A DNA stretch of 19,995 bases from a bacterium (GTDB taxonomy: Bacteria > UBA9089 > CG2-30-40-21): NCBI GenBank assembly GCA_030018795.1, contig JASEHA010000008.1, positions 1-19,995 of the forward strand, in the 5' to 3' direction. Under the pieces are notes generated by a model. It saw nothing but the letters and a program-made list of their open reading frames with translations, was not told the DNA's origin and did not search any database. The number at the start of each line of letters is the position of its first letter. Position 1 is the first letter of the stretch. Positions 8,901 to 15,288 of this stretch are shown here, in pieces. The position numbers and the translations under genes were made by a program.

Positions 8901-8929
8901 ATAATACCATAATGGCTGTATTTTGTCAA
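8901..8929 (-). promoter_or_regulatory. Sigma-70-type promoter for the glutamate-synthase-like operon
   Basis: On the minus strand a perfect -35 TTGACA (8929-8924) and a 17-base spacer lead to TATTAT (8906-8901), with an A-rich start near 8894. An inverted pair CATTAT-N17-ATAATG (8914-8909 and 8891-8886) straddles the -10 and could be an operator. This is the only strong promoter I see in the window. Confidence 0.8.
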
Positions 8930-9017
8930 GCACTTTTTCGGGCTCTGAATATTTGATAAAAGGTGAGCGTTGCATAGCCTCTCCCGCCATATCTACAGTC
9001 TTAAGCACTGCTTGACT

Positions 9018-9362
9018 CTATTTCCTGCCATGTTTTGGTATTGCTTGACATTTTGGAGCCCTATGAGACATCCAAACTAAGTCATTTACCAGTTGATAGA
9101 ATGGCATATTGCGCACCTGAGGCATAATTATTTCAAGAGGAGCCTTTTTCGCCTTTTTCGCCTTTTCGTCCCTGGCTGTTGGACAAACAAATACATCACC
9201 AGAAAACAGATGAGTTCTCTTTTCGCACTTTTTCGTACTCATACATGAGAAAAAGCCACATCTTCTTTTGTAGAACTGGTTGAAACTTCTAAAAGAACGT
9301 TCTATTGCTGAGTATGGTTTTTGGGAATTTTTCGACCTGTGCGGTTGAAATATGCTACAGTT
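9018..9362 (-). pseudogene. C-terminal remnant of a DDE-type transposase
   Basis: The frame is open from 9362 to the stop at 9018. Read through without a start codon it gives SAIERSFRSFNQFYKRRCGF, then about 45 residues, then APLEIIMPQVRNMPFYQLVN (one substitution allowing). The pattern of E-R-x-F-R, Phe/Lys-rich GF-S and a PxEII-P...MPFYxLxND tail is typical of a DDE transposase C-terminus, but I cannot name the IS family. An internal ATG at 9242 has no ribosome site. A 9-base tandem repeat (GCCTTTTTC, 9142-9168) encodes Ala-Lys-Lys repeats within it. No upstream catalytic part is present, so it is a fragment. Confidence 0.5.
9142..9168. repeat. 9-base tandem repeat in the transposase remnant
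   Basis: Two perfect copies of GCCTTTTTC and a shortened third, read as Lys-Ala-Lys repeats on the minus strand. It belongs to the same style as the repeats in glmM, flgJ and flgA. Confidence 0.75.
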
Positions 9363-9562
9363 TTAACGCATCATCTACGAAATTTACGAAAATTGTTTGA
9401 AAAAACCACAGATTCCGATTTCAGACTAACCACAAAGGGCACAAAGAACATACAAAGAACACAAAGATTCTTTTCTTAGTGTGCTTTGTGCGTCCTTAGT
9501 GTGCTTTGTGGTAAAATCTGTACCATTTTTACCTATGTGGTAATTTTCAACCGCACAGGTCG
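9333..9562. repeat. 230-base element with 18-base perfect inverted ends and an internal CACAAAG array
   Basis: CGACCTGTGCGGTTGAAA at 9333-9350 is repeated in inverse orientation at 9545-9562. Between them, 9429-9470 is a run of ACAAAG-rich units and 9479-9512 carries their inverse (GTGCTTTGTG and GTGTGCTTTGTGGT), a nested imperfect hairpin. An apparent ORF here is a by-product of the repeats. The structure fits a miniature inverted-repeat element that has taken up a REP-like array. Its left end overlaps the transposase remnant frame. Confidence 0.65.
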
Positions 9563-9637
9563 GAATTTTTTGCTCCCAATAGCTGGCAAAAGCTTTGGCA
9601 ATTCTTTTTGGCTCAACGTGGATTCGAGGGGTAAACA

Positions 9638-9826
9638 TTAAGTTCCACCGCACTCGATTAAGACTTGTAATCGGAAATTATCGAAATTACGATAACCAAA
9701 GGCACGGTTGATAATCCCACGGATAGCTCGATTAATGCCTTCGACAAAGCCTTGAGTCACGTGATCATCAAAATAGTTGAGGAATTCTTGCCACCAGTTT
9801 CGCAATGTGTTGACAAACCGAATCAA
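9638..9826 (-). pseudogene. ISL3-family transposase C-terminal remnant
   Basis: The last 62 residues are all that remain. They contain FLNYFDDHVTQGFVEGIN, a short gap, then NRAFGYRNFDNFRLQVL, the hallmark end of ISL3 transposases. The open frame runs on to a TGA at 9872-9874, but the similarity is not visible beyond about 9826 and there is no start codon with a ribosome site. After the stop, GGCTCAACGTGGATTCGAGG at 9610-9629 looks like an ISL3-style terminal inverted repeat, which would mark the right end of the lost element; the left end is absent. Confidence 0.82.
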
Positions 9827-9893
9827 GTATTGACTACCAGTGGTTACTGCTTTCCATATCCATGGGAATAGTCAAACAAACTGCAGTCAAATA

Positions 9894-10058
9894 TTATAAT
9901 ATCTCATACCTGCCCAGCCCAAAGGTAGCAGCATTACCTACATGGATAAGGCTGCCTATAAAAAGCAGGGGCAGGAATCATGGCAATGCCTTTCCAGTAT
10001 AACTGATTTTGCCAAGAAAACCACCCAATTTCATCCTTGTCTCTTGTCGATTGGAATA
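9894..10058 (-). pseudogene. cas6: Remnant of CRISPR endoribonuclease Cas6 (C-terminal end)
   Basis: Reading one minus-strand frame gives YSNRQETRMKLGGFLGKISY, then TGKALP, a TGA stop at 9978-9980, FLPLLFIGSLIHVGNAATFG, LGRYEIL and a TAA at 9894. This is the diagnostic Cas6 tail: SNRQ, M-x-x-GG-x-x-G, then the H-V-G-N-x-x-x-F-G-L-G-x-Y glycine-rich loop. A TAG at 10059-10061 lies just before the recognisable part, and nothing upstream of it looks like Cas6. Two in-frame stops within one continuous frame indicate decay by point mutation after truncation. No other cas gene and no CRISPR array is in the window. Confidence 0.8.
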
Positions 10059-10087
10059 CTATACGACAATTGAGGGTTGACACAACA

Positions 10088-10507
10088 CTACCTTAATTCC
10101 TTCCCTGTAGTTGCCATACCAATCGAACAATGCTTTACCCCTCTTTTTGTCTTTAATTGCTGGGATAATTCTTTAATCTCTTTTGGTTTTCCCTTGACAA
10201 CCACTATTTCCATACAGTTATGATGGTCAAGGTGGATATGTTGGGTGGAAATAATTAGCTGATGAAAATCATGCTGAATATCAATGAGGGTGTTTGCTAA
10301 TTCTCTCTGGTGATGATCATAGACAATGGTAATGGTTCCAGCAATTTCTTCCTCTTTTGTCCATTCATCCCTTACTAAGCTTTCCCGGATAAGGTCGCGG
10401 ATAGCCTCTGAACGATTAGAATAATTTTGGCCATGGATAAAGGTGTCAAACCTATCCAGCAGCTCTTTATCTAATGATATCCCAAAACGAATCAAATTTG
10501 ACATCAT
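10088..10507 (-). CDS. nikR: Nickel-responsive regulator NikR
   Basis: A 139-aa ribbon-helix-helix repressor that binds nickel and represses nickel uptake genes. Residues 3-45 form the CopG-type DNA-binding part (LIRFGISLDKELLDRFD, SNRSEAIRDLIRE). The ACT-like metal domain follows with the four high-affinity nickel ligands: His79, His90, His92 and Cys98 (HIHLDHHNC). The start ATG overlaps the flgJ stop (ATGATG over TGA), and GGAG lies 8 bases upstream inside flgJ, so the gene is translated with the flagellar operon. A second ATG follows immediately at 10504. No nickel transporter or hydrogenase catalytic gene is nearby, so this placement is unusual. Confidence 0.93.
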   Translation of the reverse strand: MMSNLIRFGISLDKELLDRFDTFIHGQNYSNRSEAIRDLIRESLVRDEWTKEEEIAGTITIVYDHHQRELANTLIDIQHDFHQLIISTQHIHLDHHNCMEIVVVKGKPKEIKELSQQLKTKRGVKHCSIGMATTGKELR

Positions 10508-10911
10508 AAATATTTCTCCATTTGATTATAAATCATACTTGCCATTCCAAACTTATTTGATTTGGCTATATTCTTGGCATATTCATCATAAAGCATATCA
10601 TTCCATATCTCCTCAGCATATCCTCCATGGAACATCTCTGTCTTCCCTATAGACTTACGCATCTCTTTAAGGAGCATATTTACAAAGATAGCTTCTAAAT
10701 CATAGCTTGCTTCTTGAAGACGTTTCTTTTGCAGTGCCAGATCCCTTTCTTCATCAGGTGTCAGAGTCTTTTGAGTCTTTTGAGTCTTTTGCAACACTAC
10801 CCCTGTCCCTTGAATATCTGTCTGAGCTGCGGCCTCATTTCTTTTGGTCTGATAGTTAAGTATTCTGTTGAATGAAGTGTCCATGCCGCTGATTGAAGAT
10901 ATTGGATTCAT
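10504..10911 (-). CDS. flgJ: Flagellar rod-binding protein FlgJ, N-terminal domain only
   Basis: A 135-aa scaffold for assembling the periplasmic flagellar rod. Residues about 70-135 carry the family core: FVNMLLKEMRKSIGKTEMFH, then a Tyr/Trp-rich helix and a NKFGMASMIYNQM end. The muramidase (glucosaminidase) half found in enterobacterial FlgJ is absent, as in many other phyla, so wall cutting for the rod must come from another enzyme. AGGAG lies 9 bases upstream of the ATG. The N-terminal half includes a Gln-Lys-Thr triplet repeat from a 9-base tandem repeat (10764-10790). It sits at the expected place after flgI and overlaps nikR. Confidence 0.9.
   Translation of the reverse strand: MNPISSISGMDTSFNRILNYQTKRNEAAAQTDIQGTGVVLQKTQKTQKTLTPDEERDLALQKKRLQEASYDLEAIFVNMLLKEMRKSIGKTEMFHGGYAEEIWNDMLYDEYAKNIAKSNKFGMASMIYNQMEKYL
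10764..10790. repeat. 9-base tandem repeat x3 inside flgJ
   Basis: Three perfect copies of GAGTCTTTT, read on the minus strand as Gln-Lys-Thr units in the non-conserved linker of FlgJ. Confidence 0.92.
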
Positions 10912-10970
10912 CTGGTCTGTCTCCTTTACGTCTTTTGTACGCTTTTGCTGTTGTATAACTATGTGGCTTT

Positions 10971-10994
10971 AATGCTCAAGCTGGAAGCTCGAGT
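10971..10994. repeat. REP-like palindrome, family A (copy 1)
   Basis: The imperfect palindrome GCTCAAGCTGGAAGCTCGAG lies just after the flgI stop. It shares AATGCTCAAGCTGGA, in inverse, with the copy at 15223-15247 between flgF and flgG. Confidence 0.65.
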
Positions 10995-11000
10995 TACCTA

Positions 11001-12371
11001 TTACATAACCACTATCTCTGCCTGCAATGCCCCAGCTGCTTTGATAGCTTGAAGGACGGCAATGACATCTTGCGGGGTAGCACCCACAGCACTCAACCCC
11101 TTAACCACATCCCCAACCTTAACCCTTGTTGCAAGAACAACCACCCTTCCATGAGATTGAGACGCTGCCTGCACTGGTTTTGCCTCTAATACACCCTTAC
11201 TGCTGCCGCCAGCGATGCTGCCCTCTGTCTCAGCAGATGGTGCTGATGCAGGTGTTGTTTCTGTTCCAGTTGTTTGCGACTGTTCTGTCTGAGAGGCAGC
11301 AGCAGCTTGCTGTTGTTTGATCACATCCAATACCATAGCTATCTGTTCTGGGGTTGGGGTGATTTTAATCGACCCCAATGCCTTAGCCATAGTCTCTGTG
11401 CCTATCTCAGGGGCAGAAACGATGATGGTTGGTGCCTCTGTCTTAACCACTTGCTCTTCTTCCTCGCCGCTAACCACCAGATATAAATCCTTATGAGATA
11501 CAGCGACAGGCAGAATGCAGAGGTTTTCACCTATTACCACTGTCCCTGTTCGCTCATTGATAACAACCCTGGCTACAACATCCGGGGTAATACTCAAACT
11601 TTCAAGCAGTGATATAAAACCAACAACATTATTTGTGTATTCAGAAGGAACAGATACATCTATCTTTGAGGAATCTATCCCTGTGGCACACCCTGCACCA
11701 AAGTTAGCATCTATTGCCTCCACCATCCTGGCAACTGTGGTAAAATCAGAATGTTTAAGCACAATCGGGAGCTTGCCATTAATTATTATCGGACAGGTTA
11801 TCTCTTTTTCTACAATTCCGCCTTCTATAACCCTTCCTACAGTGGGATGAGCCTTTTTCTTGCCACCCTTACCACCTGCATCACCGCCACCCATAGACAC
11901 AGGTCCCTGGGCAACAGCATAGATTACCTTATCTGCTCCAGACAGAGGTGTTTGCAATAATACACCGCCACTAAGGTCAGATGCATCCCCAAGGGCAGAG
12001 ACAGTTACATCTATCCTGTCTCCTATTCGGCTGAATGCTGGTAATTCCGCAGTAACCATTACGGCCGCAATAGCATTGACCTTCATCTTATCCTTATCTA
12101 CTGTCACTCCAAAGTGTTGCAGCATGTTTACTATAGATTGAGCCGTAAAAAAGGTATTTTTGCCATCCCCTGTTTTATTTAATCCGATAATTAGCCCGTA
12201 GCCTGTTAATTGATTGGGTCTGACATCAGATATACGGCAGAGATCCTTTAGCCTTACAGATGGGCTCATGGAGAAGGATTCAATGGAAGGCTCTTCTGCA
12301 GAGGCAATAGACCGAAAAAGAATAATTCCCAATATAATACCAATAGTAAATGCTACAACCCTTTGAATCAT
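11001..12371 (-). CDS. flgI: Flagellar P-ring protein FlgI, with a long low-complexity insertion
   Basis: Forms the periplasmic P-ring around the flagellar rod at the peptidoglycan. I start at ATG 12371 because GGAGGAAGAT precedes it and the product then opens with a signal peptide (hydrophobic about residues 5-20, then ASAEEPS). Family motifs are visible: RLKDLCRISDVRPNQLTGYG, HPTVGRVIEGGIVE, the GTVVIGENLCI strand and the tail ATPQDVIAVLQAIKAAGALQ. At 456 aa it is about 90 longer than usual. The excess lies mainly at about residues 311-407, a Gln/Thr/Ser/Ala-rich linker placed before the last 49 conserved residues. A short Gly/Lys-rich insertion also precedes HPTVGR. Confidence 0.93.
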   Translation of the reverse strand: MIQRVVAFTIGIILGIILFRSIASAEEPSIESFSMSPSVRLKDLCRISDVRPNQLTGYGLIIGLNKTGDGKNTFFTAQSIVNMLQHFGVTVDKDKMKVNAIAAVMVTAELPAFSRIGDRIDVTVSALGDASDLSGGVLLQTPLSGADKVIYAVAQGPVSMGGGDAGGKGGKKKAHPTVGRVIEGGIVEKEITCPIIINGKLPIVLKHSDFTTVARMVEAIDANFGAGCATGIDSSKIDVSVPSEYTNNVVGFISLLESLSITPDVVARVVINERTGTVVIGENLCILPVAVSHKDLYLVVSGEEEEQVVKTEAPTIIVSAPEIGTETMAKALGSIKITPTPEQIAMVLDVIKQQQAAAASQTEQSQTTGTETTPASAPSAETEGSIAGGSSKGVLEAKPVQAASQSHGRVVVLATRVKVGDVVKGLSAVGATPQDVIAVLQAIKAAGALQAEIVVM

Positions 12372-12497
12372 ATCTTCCTCCAGTATAGGAAATGTGGAAT
12401 GCGAAATTAAAAGATCCATCTTGCTATCTACACCCTGCCGCATTTTCTACTTCCGCATTTCCTTTAACAGGGCACACAGGAGACATAGGGATAAGCG

Positions 12498-12663
12498 TAG
12501 GGGCAACCTGCCTCTACCCTCTCCATGTCTTCTGAGCACCCTATGATCATTTGTAATCGTTCAACTTATCTTTCACCTGGTTGTTTCGATATTTTTAACT
12601 TCGCTCGATGACCGCTCTGCTCAACGACCAGCTTGTGCTTAAGAGCTGATGGCTGAACGATTA
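12498..12663. repeat. Inverted repeats filling the flgH-flgI gap
   Basis: The 292-base gap (12372-12663) holds no gene that I can see. TAATCGTTCA at 12554-12563 pairs with TGAACGATTA at 12654-12663, immediately after the flgH stop, enclosing 90 bases. GTAGGGGCAACCTGCCTCTAC forms a separate small palindrome near 12498-12518. Inverse AGGAAATG-type units also flank 12388-12470. No T-run follows, so the hairpins need not stop transcription. Confidence 0.55.
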
Positions 12664-13290
12664 TCAAAAGAATATATTCGCAATCTTATTTGTTATCCGT
12701 CCAATGACCCCTGGTCGTTCCTTATCGGTTAATTCTGCTTCCCCTTTATACCTGATATGGGCATTTGAAATACATGTAGAAAGCACAGTATTTTGAGGGG
12801 TAATATCCTGCGGTCTGATAATTCCAGAAACAGATATTTCCTCTTCATCACCATTTACCCTTAATCTTCTCTTGCCATCGATAACAAGATTCCCATTAGC
12901 CATAACCTCGGTAATATTCACGGTAATCATAGCATTGAGCAATCCTGTACGGGTTGTTGCTCCTGCCCCGCTAAAGCTGCTTTTAGCTTTTGCCCCAGTA
13001 AATGGCAGAAAACTTAACAAATTTTTACTTCCTGCCTTAGCTGCATCAGGTGCTCCATTCAGGCTAATATCCTTTGCCCGTTTGGTTACACTCTTATGTG
13101 AGGCTTGAGATGCTTCAGTAATAATCACTGTTATTATATCTCCCTTCTTTTTTGCTTTTGAGTCAACATAAAGGCTTTCTTGCTCCCCTTTAAGCCATAA
13201 TGATTCTGCATCCGTTGCTTTTGCCTTTACCCAGACTGTCAGGGTAATAGCCAGTATCAAGATAAAATAAAACTTTTCCGATCTTTTCAT
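12664..13290 (-). CDS. flgH: Flagellar L-ring protein FlgH, lacking a lipobox
   Basis: Forms the outer-membrane L-ring bushing. ATG 13290 is chosen because GGAGGGTATT precedes it; the product is 208 aa. A signal sequence covers about residues 9-25 and ends KAKATDAESLW. The body shows family features: GDIITVIITEASQASHKS, LNAMITVNITEVMANGNL, IDGKRRLRVNGDEE and SGIIRPQDI. FlgH is normally a lipoprotein, but no Cys occurs in or after this signal peptide, so acylation appears impossible. It follows flgA by 26 bases. Confidence 0.9.
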   Translation of the reverse strand: MKRSEKFYFILILAITLTVWVKAKATDAESLWLKGEQESLYVDSKAKKKGDIITVIITEASQASHKSVTKRAKDISLNGAPDAAKAGSKNLLSFLPFTGAKAKSSFSGAGATTRTGLLNAMITVNITEVMANGNLVIDGKRRLRVNGDEEEISVSGIIRPQDITPQNTVLSTCISNAHIRYKGEAELTDKERPGVIGRITNKIANIFF

Positions 13291-13316
13291 AATACCCTCC
13301 TTTTGATAGTTAACTA

Positions 13317-14288
13317 TCAATCAATCAATACCTTCTTTCCCTCACAAACCACCCCATTGAGCATCTTTTTGGAGTCAGAATTCCTCACCCCTATCCTTTC
13401 CCCAATCATTCCATCTTCACAAGAGATACCCGAGGCAGTAATGGTAAGATTGCCTATTCTTTTGATAATGGTTACCTGTTCACATTCTTTAATACATGGT
13501 GGACATTCAGCCAGAGGAACAGTTAAAATACTTCCTTGTTTAATAAAGGCAGTTGCCCTCTTACCTACAGCCTCTTTAATGTTAGCCAACGGAATTTGCC
13601 TTAAATAATTAATATCCCTTTCCTCAACCCTTAAATCGTTTGCGGTTATTATCTGCTTAATCTTTATGTCTGACGCAGCTACCACAACCCTTTGAAACTC
13701 CTGAATCTCAAAACCAATCCTCATTACCTTGAGCTGTTTCCCATTTATCTTAACAATTATCGGAATAAAAAGCCTTTTATTTAATCTCTGCAGGCTATAA
13801 TTACTATCTACCTCAAGGGTCATTTCCCCTTTGGGCAAAATAACCTCATCAGGAAAAGAGTAGGGGGTAATCTTGATATTTTCTTTGTTATAGATGGAGA
13901 CAATATAATCTCTGGCTGTCTCAACCGCATTATTGACATCCAGCCTCTGAGACGATCTAATTACTGCTATTTTTTCACCCTTTTCACCCTTTTCACCCCT
14001 GAGGGATACATCCTTTTTGTTTGCCTGTTTGAGCTTAAGATTGATATAATCTATGCCAATGCTTCGACTCATGCCGGGTAAAGGGGAGCTCCCAATAAGG
14101 ATATTATCCATATCCTCTTCTGCCAATTGCTCTTCTGACGACAAAGAGACAATATCCCTAAGAAAGATGTTTTCTCCATCTACCACAGTATTTGCTTTCA
14201 GGGTTAATTCCAGACAATATCCAATGCTTACCCAAAAGATAACCATGGCAAAAAATATTGCACCGATGACAAACCCTAATAACTTCAT
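13317..14288 (-). CDS. flgA: Flagellar P-ring assembly chaperone FlgA
   Basis: A periplasmic chaperone needed to build the FlgI P-ring. ATG 14288 has AAGGTGAG upstream; a GTG at 14297 would lie inside that site and is rejected. The 323-aa product opens with a membrane-spanning signal (residues 4-23). The C-terminal half carries the SAF-type domain: RVVVAASDIKIKQIITANDL, then KRATAFIKQGSILT. The N-terminal half is typical of long FlgA proteins. A Gly-Glu-Lys triplet repeat lies near residue 100, from the 9-base repeat at 13972-13998. Its position between flgG and flgH is standard. Confidence 0.87.
   Translation of the reverse strand: MKLLGFVIGAIFFAMVIFWVSIGYCLELTLKANTVVDGENIFLRDIVSLSSEEQLAEEDMDNILIGSSPLPGMSRSIGIDYINLKLKQANKKDVSLRGEKGEKGEKIAVIRSSQRLDVNNAVETARDYIVSIYNKENIKITPYSFPDEVILPKGEMTLEVDSNYSLQRLNKRLFIPIIVKINGKQLKVMRIGFEIQEFQRVVVAASDIKIKQIITANDLRVEERDINYLRQIPLANIKEAVGKRATAFIKQGSILTVPLAECPPCIKECEQVTIIKRIGNLTITASGISCEDGMIGERIGVRNSDSKKMLNGVVCEGKKVLID
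13972..13998. repeat. 9-base tandem repeat x3 inside flgA
   Basis: Three perfect copies of TTTTCACCC, read on the minus strand as Gly-Glu-Lys units. The unit resembles TTTTGTCCC in glmM. Confidence 0.93.
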
Positions 14289-14374
14289 GCAACTCACCTT
14301 CTTACATGTAATCAGCAGTTAGCAGTTAGCAAAGAGCCACAACATCACTGCCTTTCGCCGCTCAATCTAAGACC

Positions 14375-14397
14375 ACAAGCAAGGATGCTTGTGTTAC
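14375..14397. repeat. REP-like palindrome, family B (copy 1)
   Basis: ACAAGCAAGGATGCTTGTG and the following TTAC lie at the 3' end of flgG, whose stop codon falls inside the repeat. A second copy, ACAAGCAGGATGCTTGTGTT, is at 15255-15276. Nearby 14312-14331 has tandem GCAGTTA units. Confidence 0.7.
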
Positions 14398-15185
14398 CGT
14401 TTCAACCCATTTGCTGTCCCAAGCATATTATCTGCTGTCTGGATGCTCTTGGAGTTAAACTCATATGCTCGTTGAGCAGTAATCATGTTCACCATTTCAT
14501 CTACAAGATTAACATTTGACATCTCTAAGAATCGATGTATGATTGCTCCAAACCCCTCATTGCCTGGCGTTCCAATCACTGGTGCACCTGAGGCAGCGGT
14601 TTCCTTATAAACATTATTCCCAATAGACAGCAGCCCGGCTGGATTGATAAATTTTGCTAATTCGATTCGTCCTATTTCTTCCATGACCTTTGGTTCGCTT
14701 TTCAACTCAACAAAAACCACACCATCTGAGGTAATGGTTGTCTGAGTAACACCCTCTGGGAAAACTATTTCTGGCTGAAAGATATAACCGTTTGAATTAA
14801 CCAATCTGCCTTCTGCATCCAGCTTAAAGGAGCCGTCACGGGTATAGGCTACACTACCGTCCGGAGCCAGTAATTGAAAAAATCCATCTTTACTAATAGC
14901 CACATCAAGGGCATTGCCTGTTTCCTTTGGTGTTCCAGGTGTATGAATCTTTTGAGTTCCAGCTATCTCCACACCGCACCCAACCTGAACACCAGTAGGA
15001 AGCATACTTCCAGTAGCAATAGGTGTACCAGGTGCCTTTACTATCTCATAAACCAGATCCTCAAAATCAGGTCTGTTTTTCTTATAACCAACCGTGTTCA
15101 CATTTGCCAGATTATTGGAAATGACATCGAGCTGTAATTCTTGAGCATTCATTCCAGTAGCAGAGATCCACAATGATCGCATCAT
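14394..15185 (-). CDS. flgG: Flagellar distal rod protein FlgG
   Basis: Forms the distal rod of the flagellar axle. At 263 aa it matches the family. The N-terminus MMRSLWISATGMNAQ and ISNNLANVNTVGYKK is the conserved basal-body rod motif. The C-terminus LEMSNVNLVDEMVNMITAQR, with the AYEFNSKSIQTADNML tail, is the matching coiled-coil-forming end. AGGAGG lies 9 bases before the ATG, and a second ATG follows directly. The gene lies after flgF with a 103-base gap carrying two REP-like palindromes. Confidence 0.95.
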   Translation of the reverse strand: MMRSLWISATGMNAQELQLDVISNNLANVNTVGYKKNRPDFEDLVYEIVKAPGTPIATGSMLPTGVQVGCGVEIAGTQKIHTPGTPKETGNALDVAISKDGFFQLLAPDGSVAYTRDGSFKLDAEGRLVNSNGYIFQPEIVFPEGVTQTTITSDGVVFVELKSEPKVMEEIGRIELAKFINPAGLLSIGNNVYKETAASGAPVIGTPGNEGFGAIIHRFLEMSNVNLVDEMVNMITAQRAYEFNSKSIQTADNMLGTANGLKR

Positions 15186-15222
15186 CTTACCATACCTCCT
15201 CGTACAAGCATTCAGCAGAGTA

Positions 15223-15276
15223 GCTCAAACCTCCAGCTTGAGCATTATAACTAAACAAGCAGGATGCTTGTGTTAC
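15223..15276. repeat. REP-like palindromes, family A (copy 2) and family B (copy 2), side by side
   Basis: GCTCAAACCTCCAGCTTGAG (15223-15242) is followed by ACAAGCAGGATGCTTGTGTT (15255-15274). Each has a partner elsewhere in the flagellar operon (10971-10994 and 14375-14397). They occupy the flgF-flgG gap. Confidence 0.7.
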
Positions 15277-15288
15277 ACCTTAAAAAAT

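Noticed and set aside
9426..9653. 75-aa ORF on the minus strand
   Set aside because: Its C-terminal half is a translation of the CACAAAG repeat array (Leu-Cys-rich) and it has no ribosome site.
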